64,000 bases of DNA from JBJHCA01 sp050485785 (GTDB lineage: Bacteria > Bacteroidota > Bacteroidia > Chitinophagales > Saprospiraceae), in NCBI GenBank assembly GCA_050485785.1, contig JBJHCA010000003.1, positions 1 to 64,000 of the forward strand, in the 5' to 3' direction. The first letter of the stretch is position 1. Each line of letters starts with the position of its first letter. Position numbers and translations under genes: made by a program. Shown here one piece after another: positions 16,642-26,534 of this stretch. The notes under the pieces were generated by a model that saw only the letters and a program-made list of their open reading frames with translations, ran no database searches and was not told the DNA's origin.

Positions 16642-18630
16642 ATGCCAGACTCCGAGAATTCAGCAGAACAACCCGAGATCAGTGTAATTATCGTCAATTA
16701 CAACGTGCGGTATTTTCTGGAGCAAGCACTGGAGTCCGTGCAAAAAGCCCTGAACTCCCTGAACGGTGAGATCATTGTGGTGGATAACAACTCGGCTGAC
16801 GATTCTGTAAAAATGCTGCGCGAAAAATGGCTTGATGTTAAACTGATTGCCAATACCGAAAATACAGGTTTCTCCAAAGCCAATAATCAGGGGATAAGCA
16901 TGGCGCACGGTAAGTACGTGCTTCTCCTCAACCCCGATACGGTTATTCGGGAAGACACACTGGTAAAAAGCCTGGAGTTTATGCGTTCCCGGCCCGATGC
17001 AGGAGCACTGGGTGTAAAAATGATAGACGGAAGCGGCGCTTATCTACCCGAGTCAAAAAGAGGGTTTCCTTCTCCCTGGGTCGCATTTTGTAAAGCCTTC
17101 GGGCTTTCACGGCTCTTCCCTCGGTCAGCACTCTTCAACCGATACCACGTAGGTTACCTGAGCCCCGACGAAAACCACGCGGTTGACGTCCTCTCAGGCG
17201 CTTTTATGTTGATTCCCCGGAAGGTGCTGGACGAAGTCGGCTGGCTGGATGAAGACTTTTTCATGTATGGTGAAGATATTGACCTGAGCTACCGCATTGT
17301 AAAAGCAGGCTATAGAAATTACTACTTCGCAGATACCACCATTATCCATTACAAAGGTGAATCTACTAAAAAAGGAAGCCTGAACTATGTCCGCACTTTT
17401 TACAATGCTATGATCATTTTTGCCCGAAAGCATTTAAAATCGAGCAATGCCGGGCTGTTTATCGCCATGCTTCAGATGGCCATATACTTTAGGGCTTCTA
17501 TTTCACTGGCTTCTTCATTGGCAAAAAAGCTGATGTGGCCGGTGGCTGATGCCCTTATTCTGTATGTCGGTTTAGTGGCCGTTAAGGATCTTTGGGCCTC
17601 ACAGTATTTTCAGAACCCCGGTATGTTTGATGCCACCGTGTATTACATCAATTTCCCACTTTACGTGTCCGTTTGGCTCATCAGCATTTATTTCAGTGGA
17701 GCTTATGATAAGCAATACAGCATGAGGAGACTGCTTCGCGGCCTTTTTGTTGGCACTGTAATTATAGCGGCCATTTATGGCTTTCTGGATGCTGAATACC
17801 GCTTCTCCCGTGCAGTAATTGTACTGGGTGCACTGGCAGCCACCCTAGGCACTATGACCCTAAGGTATGCAGCATTGTTCATCCGAACCGGCAACCTGTA
17901 TCCCGGGCAAAAACCGGCCAATATGGTCATAGTTGGTACCCTTAATGAAGTAAAACGGGCCAGGGAACTGTTGCTTCAGGTACAGGCTTCTAAAAATTAC
18001 ATTGGTCATATTACGCCATCAGGTACGGTGACCAGTGATGATGCCCTGGGTCCGATTGACCGCCTTGATGATATTGTGCGCATTTATAACATCCAGGAAG
18101 TGATCTTTTGCTCGGCTGACGTCCATTCTTCTGCAATTATGCAATGGATGACTAAACTTGGCCCGGCCATCCAGTACAAAATTCTGCCCGAAATGTCTTC
18201 CAGTATCATTGGCAGTCATTCCTCAGGCTCACAGGGAGAACTGTACACTATTGATATTAAATTCAGACTGCAGGAACCATTACAGCGCCGCAATAAGCGA
18301 TTAGCCGATCTGGTCATTGCCTTTGTTTTGCTGCTCTTACTTCCTCTCCATATTGCATTTATACACAACAAATCAGGGTTTTTCAGAAATCTGCTTAAAG
18401 TAATTGCCGGTAATAAAACTTGGGTAGCTTATGCAGGTAATGAACTGCCGGCCAATCTACCTGCAATAAAAAAGGGGGTTTTGTCACCTATTGACGGTAT
18501 TCGCATAAAAATATTGGCGGATAATACAGTACAACGGCTAAATTTGCTCTATGCGAAAGATTACACCATATATTCCGACTTGAATATTTTGTTCAGGGGA
18601 TTTAAACATCTGGGAAGGAATACTGACTGA
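16642..18630 (+). CDS. Glycosyltransferase family 2 fused to a reduced sugar-phosphate transferase-like membrane module
   Basis: 662 residues. Residues 1 to about 270 are a GT2 domain (SVIIVNYNVRYFLEQAL, VDNNSADDS, LLLNPDTVI, GAFMLIPRKVLDEVGWLDE, FFMYGEDIDLSYR). Several membrane segments follow (about 300-420), then a Rossmann-like segment (MVIVGTLNEVKRARELL). The C-terminus resembles a WcaJ-type phosphoglycosyl transferase (RRNKRLADLVIAFVLL, TWVAYAG, KKGVLSP, YAKDYTIYSDLNILF). The catalytic middle of that family, with its DE motif, is not recognisable, so the last module may be structural. The protein probably acts at the inner membrane in surface polysaccharide assembly. It starts 24 bp after recR and ends 8 bp before the next gene. 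Confidence 0.82.
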   Translation: MPDSENSAEQPEISVIIVNYNVRYFLEQALESVQKALNSLNGEIIVVDNNSADDSVKMLREKWLDVKLIANTENTGFSKANNQGISMAHGKYVLLLNPDTVIREDTLVKSLEFMRSRPDAGALGVKMIDGSGAYLPESKRGFPSPWVAFCKAFGLSRLFPRSALFNRYHVGYLSPDENHAVDVLSGAFMLIPRKVLDEVGWLDEDFFMYGEDIDLSYRIVKAGYRNYYFADTTIIHYKGESTKKGSLNYVRTFYNAMIIFARKHLKSSNAGLFIAMLQMAIYFRASISLASSLAKKLMWPVADALILYVGLVAVKDLWASQYFQNPGMFDATVYYINFPLYVSVWLISIYFSGAYDKQYSMRRLLRGLFVGTVIIAAIYGFLDAEYRFSRAVIVLGALAATLGTMTLRYAALFIRTGNLYPGQKPANMVIVGTLNEVKRARELLLQVQASKNYIGHITPSGTVTSDDALGPIDRLDDIVRIYNIQEVIFCSADVHSSAIMQWMTKLGPAIQYKILPEMSSSIIGSHSSGSQGELYTIDIKFRLQEPLQRRNKRLADLVIAFVLLLLLPLHIAFIHNKSGFFRNLLKVIAGNKTWVAYAGNELPANLPAIKKGVLSPIDGIRIKILADNTVQRLNLLYAKDYTIYSDLNILFRGFKHLGRNTD

Positions 18631-18638
18631 TATTCAAT

Positions 18639-19265
18639 ATGGATTTTAAGCTTACCATTTCTGTTTTTATTCATGTCTTTTTGTGGGTGCTGCTTTCCGC
18701 ATCACCTGTAGAAGCTCAGTTCTGGATGGATGAAGGCTATGTAATTAACTACGACAACGACACCACTTTTGGCAAAATCCGGGCAGCAACACCGGCAATG
18801 CGCTCAGCACGTATCGTTTTCATTCCGGAGGGCTCCCGTGAACGCATCAGATACCAGCCTTTTCAGATAAAAGGTTACTCAGTGCGTGGCATGTATTACG
18901 AAAGCGCCATTTACGATGTTCATCCTCTGCTGAATTACGGCTATGGCGTATTTATGGAAGTACTTAACGACCCCAATGATTTTGTAAGGGTTTACAGGTA
19001 CTACAATACCGATCGTGAACGTGGGTTTTTCCAAACATTTCTCAGCCGTGAAGGTTATCAGATGTACCGTGTAAGAAACAACCGCTTCCATGAAGACTTG
19101 GCCTGGTTCTTCAACGATTATCCAGAATTATCCGGCGACCTTGAACAGGGTATGTTTAAAAGACAAGACCTGATTAAAATAGTTGACCATTATAATCGTT
19201 GGAGGGCTGGTGAACTGGTTCCTTCCGAAAACGGCACTACAGCGCCTTGGCGCGGAAGCAACTGA
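18639..19265 (+). CDS. Secreted protein of unknown function
   Basis: 208 residues with a signal peptide (cleavage probably after PVEAQ, near residue 27). The mature part is rich in tyrosine and arginine: GYVINYDNDTTFGKIRAA, RIVFIPEG, RYQPFQIKGYSVRGMYYES, VRVYRYYN. The order of these elements (small N-terminal beta part with G-x-I, an RxVxF strand, a P-x-x-I-x-G-Y turn, Y-E-S/Y, then L/V-Y-R-Y) is shared with the protein at 25924-26457, so I regard the two as distant relatives. Function is unknown; an envelope location is likely. It lies in the recR operon. Confidence 0.7.
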   Translation: MDFKLTISVFIHVFLWVLLSASPVEAQFWMDEGYVINYDNDTTFGKIRAATPAMRSARIVFIPEGSRERIRYQPFQIKGYSVRGMYYESAIYDVHPLLNYGYGVFMEVLNDPNDFVRVYRYYNTDRERGFFQTFLSREGYQMYRVRNNRFHEDLAWFFNDYPELSGDLEQGMFKRQDLIKIVDHYNRWRAGELVPSENGTTAPWRGSN

Positions 19266-19293
19266 TCTGTTTGGTTTAATGAGGTAATAAGTT

Positions 19294-21399
19294 TTGGGCA
19301 ACACAATTTCCTTCCAGTATCCCCTTGAATATATAGTACTCTGCGTGCTTTTTGCACTGGGTGTATCCTTGCTGATCTACTTCAGAAGTAAAAATTGGAC
19401 CGGGCACCCTGCCTGGATTACAGGATTGCTCGCATTGTCAAGGTTTCTTGTAGCACTCGTAATGGCATTGCTTTTTATGGGCCCGCTTTTCAGGCTTACC
19501 GAAACCCATGTACAGCAACCGGTAATTGCCATATTGCACGATGCCTCTCAGTCAGTTACCTTGGGCCTAAGTCCCGAAGACTCTCTGGCTTTTATCAGAG
19601 AAATGACCACCCTTGAAACGGATTTAAGTGAACACTACCGGGTAGAGACAATTTCATTTGGCAGCCATATAAGAAGCGGTTTTGACTTTGCATTTGAAGA
19701 CCCGGAAACCAATATCTACGAAGCCCTTACCTATGCATTTGAACAGTTCGGTGATCAGAATCTTGGGGCAGTTGTATTGGCTACCGACGGAATATTCAAT
19801 AAAGGCGGAAACCCGCTTTATCTTAGAACCGGTATTTCTGCACCGGTATTCCCAATTGCCCTGGGTGATACCTCCATACAACGCGATGTGCTGGTAAGAA
19901 ATGCCTATGCCAATCAAATAGCCTATCTCGGAGATCGCTTCAGAACAGAAGTGGATATTTCGGCAAGAAATGCACCCGGAACGCAGACCAGAGTCAGCAT
20001 ACACCGCATTTCAGGAGGGCAGAGGGTTGAGGTTGCATCGGAAACCCTGAATATAGATTCTGATGATTTCTTTGTTTCCCTGGAGTTTATTCTGGAAGCA
20101 AACGAACCGGGTCTGCAGCGATATCAGATTCATGCCTCACCGGTTCCCAATGAGTCCAATCTGGCTAATAACACCCGCGACATATTTGTCAATGTTCTTG
20201 ATGCCCGGCAAAAAATTTTAATTCTTGCTCATTCACCTCATCCGGATATTGGTGCAATACGGAGTGCCCTTGAACAAAACCGCAATTACGAGGTAGAGGT
20301 AGTTTACCCGGATGCTGCAAATGAAATCAATCTGGCTCCATACGATCTTATTGTTCTTCACCAGTTCCCTTCCACCCATTCATCCTGGCCTTCCATTGCC
20401 GCAGCACTCAATAACCAGCCCAAACCGGTGCTTTACATCCGCGGACAGCAAACCCAGATCAATGCCCTGCGCGATCGGCAGCAGTTGATTCTAATGCCAA
20501 GAATTTCGGGAAGTACTAATGAAGTGCAGGCCAGGTGGAATCCATTGTTTAGCTTGTTTAACATCAGTGAGTCCACAGTCAATATGATTTCCCGCTTTCC
20601 GCCGCTCCACAGTACATTTGGAGAATTCGAAACACATCCTTCAGCTCAAACGGCGGTGTATCAGCGTATTGGCAATGTTGAAACCACTTATCCTCTAATT
20701 ACTTTTGGTGAGCGAAATGGGGTGCGAGAGGGTATTATTTTTGGAGAAGGAATTTTTCGCTGGCGACTTTACAACCAGGCACAGCATGAATCACAGGACG
20801 CCTTCAATGAATTGATTGACCGAAGCATTCAGTTCCTCACCCTTAAAGAAGACCGCAGGCGTTTCAGGTTGAGTATGGCCAACAACCTTGTACAGGAAAC
20901 CGAACCGGTGATTATCCAGGGAGAGCTTTACAATCAGGCTTTTCAGCTGATCAATCAGCCTGAAGTAAATATTGTAATTACCGATGAAAACGAACGTGAG
21001 TACCTCTACTCTATGGATCGCACTGCTGATGCTTACCAGCTCAATGCCGGATTTTTGCCTGTTGGCGAGTACCGTTACCGGGGAAATGTAACGCTCGATG
21101 GCCGACAACATACTGATCAGGGCATGTTCAGTATACGGCCGGTACAGCTTGAAAGATATGTTACGGTGGCCAACCACAGCCTTTTGTACCAGCTGGCTGG
21201 CCAATCCGGTGGACGGGTAGTTTACCCCGGCCAGGTAAGTGACCTGAAAAATGATATTCAGAACCGAGGCGATGTTAAACCAATGATGTACCAAACCGCA
21301 TCAGCTCTGCCTGTAATCCATTATCACTGGATTTTTGCCGGATTATTGTTCCTGCTTGCAATGGAGTGGGTTGTACGCCGGTACAGGAGCACGTACTAG
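19294..21399 (+). CDS. Membrane-anchored VWA-like protein with TTG start
   Basis: 701 residues with two N-terminal membrane segments (YIVLCVLFALGVSLLIYF and FLVALVMALLFMG), a von Willebrand A-like region with a MIDAS pattern (HDASQSV, then VLATDGIFNKGG), long beta-rich extracytoplasmic parts and one C-terminal membrane segment (IFAGLLFLLAMEWVV). This is the layout of Bat-like and related membrane VWA proteins of Bacteroidota; the exact role is not known. A stop codon at 19288-19290 leaves TTG at 19294 as the only start that keeps the first membrane segment, and GAGG (19281-19284) stands 9 bp before it. It is the last gene of the recR run. Confidence 0.82.
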   Translation: MGNTISFQYPLEYIVLCVLFALGVSLLIYFRSKNWTGHPAWITGLLALSRFLVALVMALLFMGPLFRLTETHVQQPVIAILHDASQSVTLGLSPEDSLAFIREMTTLETDLSEHYRVETISFGSHIRSGFDFAFEDPETNIYEALTYAFEQFGDQNLGAVVLATDGIFNKGGNPLYLRTGISAPVFPIALGDTSIQRDVLVRNAYANQIAYLGDRFRTEVDISARNAPGTQTRVSIHRISGGQRVEVASETLNIDSDDFFVSLEFILEANEPGLQRYQIHASPVPNESNLANNTRDIFVNVLDARQKILILAHSPHPDIGAIRSALEQNRNYEVEVVYPDAANEINLAPYDLIVLHQFPSTHSSWPSIAAALNNQPKPVLYIRGQQTQINALRDRQQLILMPRISGSTNEVQARWNPLFSLFNISESTVNMISRFPPLHSTFGEFETHPSAQTAVYQRIGNVETTYPLITFGERNGVREGIIFGEGIFRWRLYNQAQHESQDAFNELIDRSIQFLTLKEDRRRFRLSMANNLVQETEPVIIQGELYNQAFQLINQPEVNIVITDENEREYLYSMDRTADAYQLNAGFLPVGEYRYRGNVTLDGRQHTDQGMFSIRPVQLERYVTVANHSLLYQLAGQSGGRVVYPGQVSDLKNDIQNRGDVKPMMYQTASALPVIHYHWIFAGLLFLLAMEWVVRRYRSTY

Positions 21400-21614
21400 C
21401 ACAAAGCATCCATTCAACTTCTCAACAGCTCTTAGAGGGAAAAATGCATAAGGGTTTCGTTTCCATCAGAGAAATGAACTTCGTCAATGCACAACAAAGT
21501 GCTATCCCAAATAATGACACTCCCGAGTCACCACTGTTATCACATGCAGTTCATTTAAAAGATTTAATTCTATATTTACCGTGATATTAAAAGGCTCATT
21601 TTAAAATTAACGGC

Positions 21615-22169
21615 ATGAAGAACCGGTATTTCCTGCAAGCAAGCCTTCTTTTGTGTGTGGTTGTAATGTTTGCAGCTTGTAAAAAAGAGGATCAGAATCG
21701 CGATTACATTGCATTTACACTGGATGGAAAACAAGTAAGAATTGAGCATCATGCCACCACCGAAGGAAACATTGATGCAACAGTAACTACAGCCCCCGGA
21801 ACTACCACCAGGATTCTCAGTATCGGATATTTTGGCACTATTGTAGGGCTGCCCTCCGGAGGGTCATTTGGTGTATACAGCCCGCAAGACTTTGCTCCCG
21901 GGGTTTATATTGCAGATGGTTCAACCACCGAAGGATTGCTTTACTTCCCAACTTTTTTGTTTAGTTATCAGAATCAATTCAATTATGTGGTCACGCCGCA
22001 GTCCACCGGTTCGATTACTTTAACTCATGTTGAAGGTTATAATCCCGGGGATGTTATCCGTGGAACTTTCACTTTCAGCAATGCCAAAAAAGAAAACTCG
22101 AACACACAACAAGTCATATCCAATGACATTGCCATAGTGGAAGGCTCTTTCAGGGTAACCCTCTACTAG
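21615..22169 (+). CDS. Lipoprotein of unknown function
   Basis: 184 residues. A lipoprotein signal peptide (LLLCVVVMFAAC, lipobox FAAC) is followed by KKEDQN, an acidic and polar start typical of lipoproteins exported beyond the inner membrane. The mature part looks beta-rich (YIAFTLDGKQVRIE, GSFGVYSPQDFAPGVY, GDVIRGTFTFSNA), similar in style to the many small Bacteroidota lipoproteins with a calycin-like or DUF-type fold; I do not recognise the family. It stands alone, 215 bp after the VWA gene, and converges with priA 7 bp away. Confidence 0.75.
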   Translation: MKNRYFLQASLLLCVVVMFAACKKEDQNRDYIAFTLDGKQVRIEHHATTEGNIDATVTTAPGTTTRILSIGYFGTIVGLPSGGSFGVYSPQDFAPGVYIADGSTTEGLLYFPTFLFSYQNQFNYVVTPQSTGSITLTHVEGYNPGDVIRGTFTFSNAKKENSNTQQVISNDIAIVEGSFRVTLY

Positions 22170-22176
22170 CTTCTGA

Positions 22177-24630
22177 TCAATATGGATCTACATCAATGTT
22201 GATCCTTGACTTTCGGAATTCCTTCGAATTAAGCAACTCAGCTTTGTAGTTCAGCAGGTTGCTTTTGAGCTGCATCGTACTTTGGCTGGCTAATGGTACA
22301 CGCAGCAAAACCTGATGAATATACTGATTCCTGATCCTTGAAACCGAAGGCTGTGAAGGTCCGGCCACACTGATGTTTCTTTCTTTTCCAAGCAAGTTTG
22401 CAAAAAGCCCGGCAAGTTTTTTTGACGTATTGAAATCACTGTCCCGGGTTTCGATACTGATGAGCCTTAAAAATGGAGGATACATGTGTTCTTTGCGCTG
22501 TTGAAGCTCTTCAGCATAAAAACCATCAATATCCGCTGCCAAAACGTAGGAAAAAAACCTCGAATCCGGCATCGATGTCTGAATCAACACCAGGCCACGT
22601 TTGTGCTTTCGCCCGGCTCTGCCGCTAACTTGCAAAATGGTTTGAAATGCCCTTTCGTGACTCCTGAAATCAGGAAAAAACAGCATCTGGTCTGCATGAA
22701 CTACCCCTACCAGCCCCACATTATCAAAGTCAAGCCCTTTGGTGATCATTTGCGTACCAATGAGAATCGTAGTCTTACGGGTTTCAAAATCTGTAATCAC
22801 CTTTTCAAACTGGCCCTTGGTACTTGCAGCATCAAAGTCAAGCCTTCCGATAGCGACATCCGGAAAACGGAGCTTTAAAAATTCTTCGAGTTTTTGTGTG
22901 CCAAACCCCATAAACCGGATGGCTTTAGAATGACAGGCCGGGCAGTTATTGGGAACCACTTCGTGATATCCGCAATAGTGGCAGCGAATTTCATTGCGAG
23001 GCTTATGATAAGTCAATGGTACATCACACTGTTTGCATACGGACGACCATTCGCATTGGGTACATTTCAATACTGGCGCATAGCCTCTTCTATTTCTGAA
23101 AATGATGACCTGCTCCCCCCTGTCTATAGCCGTTTCAATTCCTTTTTCCAGTTCGTGACTTAACTCCCCTTCATGATATTCTCTACTGTCCCTGGCTCTG
23201 GTATGAACAGTTTTAATCACAGGCATTTCGATGCCCTGGTATCTCATCGGCAGGTCAACTTTGCCATATTTCGACTTTAAAACATTGTAGTAGGTTTCCA
23301 GACATGGTGTTGCCGTACCCAGCAATACTTTTGCTCCGCACATTTTAGCACGATAAATGGCGGCATCTCTTCCATGGTACCTTGGATTGGTATCAGATTG
23401 CTTGTACGATGAGTCGTGCTCTTCATCAACAATAATGAGCTGTAGATTACTGAATGGTAAAAAAAGGCCAGACCTTGGCGCCAGAATTATACTCAAATCA
23501 TTGCCTGCCCGCTGCCAAAGTTCAGTGCGCTCAGCCTGACTCATTCTCGAGTGATACACTCCGATTTTCTTGCCAAAATACTTCTCAAGCCGGCTTATAA
23601 GCTGTGTGGTAAGCGCTATTTCAGGAACCAGATATAATACCTGGCCCTGATCTTCATGGATGACCTTGTCAATCAAGGCTGCATAAATATGTGTTTTCCC
23701 GCTCCCCGTTACACCATGCAGTAGCATTACGTCAAATTGTTCAAACCCTTTTCTGATCTCCCGTAATGCTTCAAGCTGATAATCCGTCAATTGCTTAAGC
23801 ACACTGAGTTGACCTTTAAAAAAACTGACCCTTGAAACTGTATCTTCAAATATGTCAATTATACCCTTCTTTTCAAGTGACTTGATAGTGGATGCATTGA
23901 TACCCGGCCTAACATATAATTTGGTTTGCAGAACCGGTTCATCACTGCGGGTCTGAATAAGTGCCATAAGTGCATCGGTTTGATACGCTGACCGGCTAAC
24001 TTTTTCAAATGCCTCTTTTACTTTTTCCTGATTGGTTTGATAGGGTTCAGCCAGTTTTACAAAGTTAGCCTTGAGAGGTTTATACTTTTCCTTCAACTCC
24101 TCCTTCAGTCTGGCCAATCCGGCTTGCAGCAGTTCCCCGATACTGGCCTGTACTCTTTTCCCTTCCAAAATACGCACTGCATCATGGTAACTTATCTCAT
24201 GCTGTATCTGCAGTGCTTCATGCAGTAAATAAGCTTCATCTGATAAATGCGGGTAACTCTCCTCATCCAACACATCATTGATTACAATGCTGGTTTCGCT
24301 CGAAAGACGCAATCCGGCGGGCAAAGCTACCGCCATCACTTCACCGGGTGTACAGGCATAATATCCGGCCATCCACATCCAAAACTGCATCATGCTTTGA
24401 TCCACAATGCTACTGACATCCACTACAGATAATACCGGCTTAACGGACTCAAATCCCGGCTTCTCATGGTGAAGGCGAAAAACTATTCCGGCAAACAGCC
24501 TTTTGTGACCAAATGGCACTTCAACCCTGGCTCCTACTCTGACTGACTGTTGCAGGTTTTCAGTAACAATGTAGGTAAATGTGCCGGGCAATGGCAACGG
24601 CAACAACACATCGGCATATACTATCGGCAT
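22177..24630 (-). CDS. priA: Primosomal protein N' (replication restart helicase PriA)
   Basis: 817 residues. The N-terminal DNA-binding domain (YADVLLPLPLPGTFTY, VGARVEVPFG) precedes the DEXH helicase core with Walker A (HGVTGSGKTHIYAAL) and the box DEEHDSSYKQ. Eight zinc-binding cysteines follow (CTQCEWSSVCKQC, then CHYCG and CPAC). The C-terminal helicase part has LIGTQMITKGLDFDNVGLV and QVSGRAGR. PriA reloads the replisome at repaired forks. The ATG at 24630 gives the conventional N-terminus. The gene is not closely linked to other genes on its strand. Confidence 0.96.
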   Translation of the reverse strand: MPIVYADVLLPLPLPGTFTYIVTENLQQSVRVGARVEVPFGHKRLFAGIVFRLHHEKPGFESVKPVLSVVDVSSIVDQSMMQFWMWMAGYYACTPGEVMAVALPAGLRLSSETSIVINDVLDEESYPHLSDEAYLLHEALQIQHEISYHDAVRILEGKRVQASIGELLQAGLARLKEELKEKYKPLKANFVKLAEPYQTNQEKVKEAFEKVSRSAYQTDALMALIQTRSDEPVLQTKLYVRPGINASTIKSLEKKGIIDIFEDTVSRVSFFKGQLSVLKQLTDYQLEALREIRKGFEQFDVMLLHGVTGSGKTHIYAALIDKVIHEDQGQVLYLVPEIALTTQLISRLEKYFGKKIGVYHSRMSQAERTELWQRAGNDLSIILAPRSGLFLPFSNLQLIIVDEEHDSSYKQSDTNPRYHGRDAAIYRAKMCGAKVLLGTATPCLETYYNVLKSKYGKVDLPMRYQGIEMPVIKTVHTRARDSREYHEGELSHELEKGIETAIDRGEQVIIFRNRRGYAPVLKCTQCEWSSVCKQCDVPLTYHKPRNEIRCHYCGYHEVVPNNCPACHSKAIRFMGFGTQKLEEFLKLRFPDVAIGRLDFDAASTKGQFEKVITDFETRKTTILIGTQMITKGLDFDNVGLVGVVHADQMLFFPDFRSHERAFQTILQVSGRAGRKHKRGLVLIQTSMPDSRFFSYVLAADIDGFYAEELQQRKEHMYPPFLRLISIETRDSDFNTSKKLAGLFANLLGKERNISVAGPSQPSVSRIRNQYIHQVLLRVPLASQSTMQLKSNLLNYKAELLNSKEFRKSRINIDVDPY

Positions 24631-24825
24631 CTCAATTTCACTTCTTACTCATTTTGGGCAGCCAAACTAAGGGATTTTTGTATGGTACACCGTAATATTT
24701 AACAATGAAGCCCCCGGGATTATCTTCTCTTACCCATGAAGCATAACCTGTAATACAGCCTTAAAGACTTTTTCTGCAATCAAACCTTTGGTCGAGGGTC
24801 TTGGCAGTAGTAAAGTCTGTGTGTG

Positions 24826-24846
24826 TTTTTGTGATATCTTTTTGTT
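24826..24846. repeat. Copy of a T-rich dispersed motif (priA-murB region)
   Basis: The sequence TTTTTGTGATATCTTTTTGTT resembles sites at 6621-6639 (inside recO), 44662-44680, 54513-54533 and 61536-61557. The shared core is ATATCTTTTTGTT. The 260 bp between priA and murB hold nothing else that I can identify. Confidence 0.4.
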
Positions 24847-24890
24847 ATGCCCGCCCCCAGATAAAAAATGCCCATGAAAACGCCCGGCCA

Positions 24891-25904
24891 CTATACAATG
24901 TTAACCTCGGGCTCAAGAAGAATTCCAAATCTTTTCTCCACCTCTTGCATCACCAGCTTAGCGAGATCAAGTATTTCTCCACCCGTTGCATTGCCGTAAT
25001 TGATTAGAACCAGTGCATGCTTCTCATGAATTCCTGCGTCTCCTTGCCTGTATCCCTTCAGGCCTGTTTTTTCAATTAACCAACCGGCAGGCACTTTTAT
25101 CTTGTTTTCAAAAACAGGCCAGCCGGGCAAATCCGGAAATTCTGCCTTCAACGCTAAATAATCATTGTGGTCGATTACCGGATTTTTAAAAAAACTGCCC
25201 GCATTCCCTAATTTAGAGGGATCCGGCAGCTTTGATTGTCTTATGGCTATTACAGCATGGTAAATGTCTTGTATAGTCAGTGATTGCCCGTTGGAACGCT
25301 GTGATAAAAGTTGAGCAAGAGCTGAATACCCGGTATTCAGATTGTGATTACCCCGTGTAAGCCGGAGCACAATCTCTGAGATCCAAACTTTATTCTTCAA
25401 AGCTGTTTTGAATATACTGCTTCGATAGGCAAATTGGCACTCCTCGCGCTTGTAGGTGGCCTTACGAAGATCATTGATATAGTAAAACGATACTGAATCC
25501 AGAACTTCAGCTAACTCTGTACCATAAGCACCAATATTCTGAATGGGGGCAGCACCGGCATTACCGGGTATTAGTGCCAGATTCTCAATACCTCCTAAAT
25601 TGTGCTCCACGCAATAACTCACTACATGATGCCAGTTTTCACCACTGGCTATTCTGAGTAAAACACTGTGATCGTTTTCTTCAATGATTTCCAACCCTTG
25701 GGTTCGGTCAAGCAATATGAAACCCGGATATGCAGTCGAAAACAATACGTTGCTCCCGCCACCGAGTAGAAGAAAAGCCTTATTCTCTTTTCGTAACCGG
25801 GCCACTGTTACCTTGAATTCTTCAACTGAACTGAACTCAGTAATACCCGCAGCATTTTCATGCGTTCCAAAAGTGTGAATATCTTTAAGATTGAATGTGC
25901 CCAC
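24891..25904 (-). CDS. murB: UDP-N-acetylenolpyruvoylglucosamine reductase (MurB)
   Basis: 337 residues. MurB reduces UDP-GlcNAc-enolpyruvate to UDP-MurNAc in peptidoglycan synthesis, using FAD and NADPH. Visible motifs: LLLGGGSNVLF (FAD binding), LIPGNAGAAPIQNIGAYG, a YRSSIF segment, the catalytic serine in GNAGSFFKNP, and EPEVNIV at the C-terminus with the final catalytic glutamate. Length and motifs fit the type I enzymes such as that of E. coli. The gene is 19 bp downstream of the small secreted protein gene 25924-26457 on the same strand. Confidence 0.96.
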   Translation of the reverse strand: MGTFNLKDIHTFGTHENAAGITEFSSVEEFKVTVARLRKENKAFLLLGGGSNVLFSTAYPGFILLDRTQGLEIIEENDHSVLLRIASGENWHHVVSYCVEHNLGGIENLALIPGNAGAAPIQNIGAYGTELAEVLDSVSFYYINDLRKATYKREECQFAYRSSIFKTALKNKVWISEIVLRLTRGNHNLNTGYSALAQLLSQRSNGQSLTIQDIYHAVIAIRQSKLPDPSKLGNAGSFFKNPVIDHNDYLALKAEFPDLPGWPVFENKIKVPAGWLIEKTGLKGYRQGDAGIHEKHALVLINYGNATGGEILDLAKLVMQEVEKRFGILLEPEVNIV

Positions 25905-25923
25905 AGGATTTCGGCAGTTGTTT

Positions 25924-26457
25924 TTATTGAAAGCAGCGGTTGTACCTCTTCACGAGCCTCTTTAATGAACCACAGCGGTATCGCGCGTTTTCCACCCGTT
26001 TATAACTATCCGGACAATCAGCCATAATTGCTCTGAGCTGGTCTTGATAGGTATCCGGTCGTAATTCGGTTGGATCTTCGTTCGCAGGATCAATAATATA
26101 CATCCAGTCTCCTTCCTGATTTCTGTATCGGTATAATTGATTACTTCCCTCTACCAGATTAATGGCAAACACTCTGCGTGTAAATGTCAGACTAACCGGC
26201 ATAGCAACGTATTCATAACTTGTTCGCCGCATAGTGTACCCCGTTATCTCCCCTGGCATATACGTAATCTGTATGGCTGCTCGCCTTGGTTTAAAGGTAA
26301 CAAATCTGGCGCGATCTTCCCGGTCAGTCTTTCGGACAAAACCCGTTGTTTCACTACCATCTGCCTTGGTTATTGATCCTCTGACATACCTTTGAGCATA
26401 GGACTCTGTGCTGATTATAATGAACAACAATGCAATGAGAAAATATCCTGATTTCAT
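25924..26457 (-). CDS. Secreted protein of unknown function, related to the 18639 gene product
   Basis: 177 residues with a signal peptide (FLIALLFIIISTESYAQ). The mature protein begins RYVRGSITKADGSETTGFVR, then RFVTFKPRR, ITYMPGEITGYTMRRTSYEY and NQLYRYRNQEGDWMYI. The same order of elements occurs in the product of 18639-19265, pointing to one envelope protein family with two members in this window; overall identity is low. The C-terminus has several basic residues and two cysteines. Function is unknown. It may be co-transcribed with murB. Confidence 0.72.
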   Translation of the reverse strand: MKSGYFLIALLFIIISTESYAQRYVRGSITKADGSETTGFVRKTDREDRARFVTFKPRRAAIQITYMPGEITGYTMRRTSYEYVAMPVSLTFTRRVFAINLVEGSNQLYRYRNQEGDWMYIIDPANEDPTELRPDTYQDQLRAIMADCPDSYKRVENARYRCGSLKRLVKRYNRCFQ

Positions 26458-26534
26458 ATTGTAGGTTTATACTGTATTTACTCGGTTGGCGGAATCCAAA
26501 TTAAAAAACAATGCATTCCTGTAAATATTGCTGA

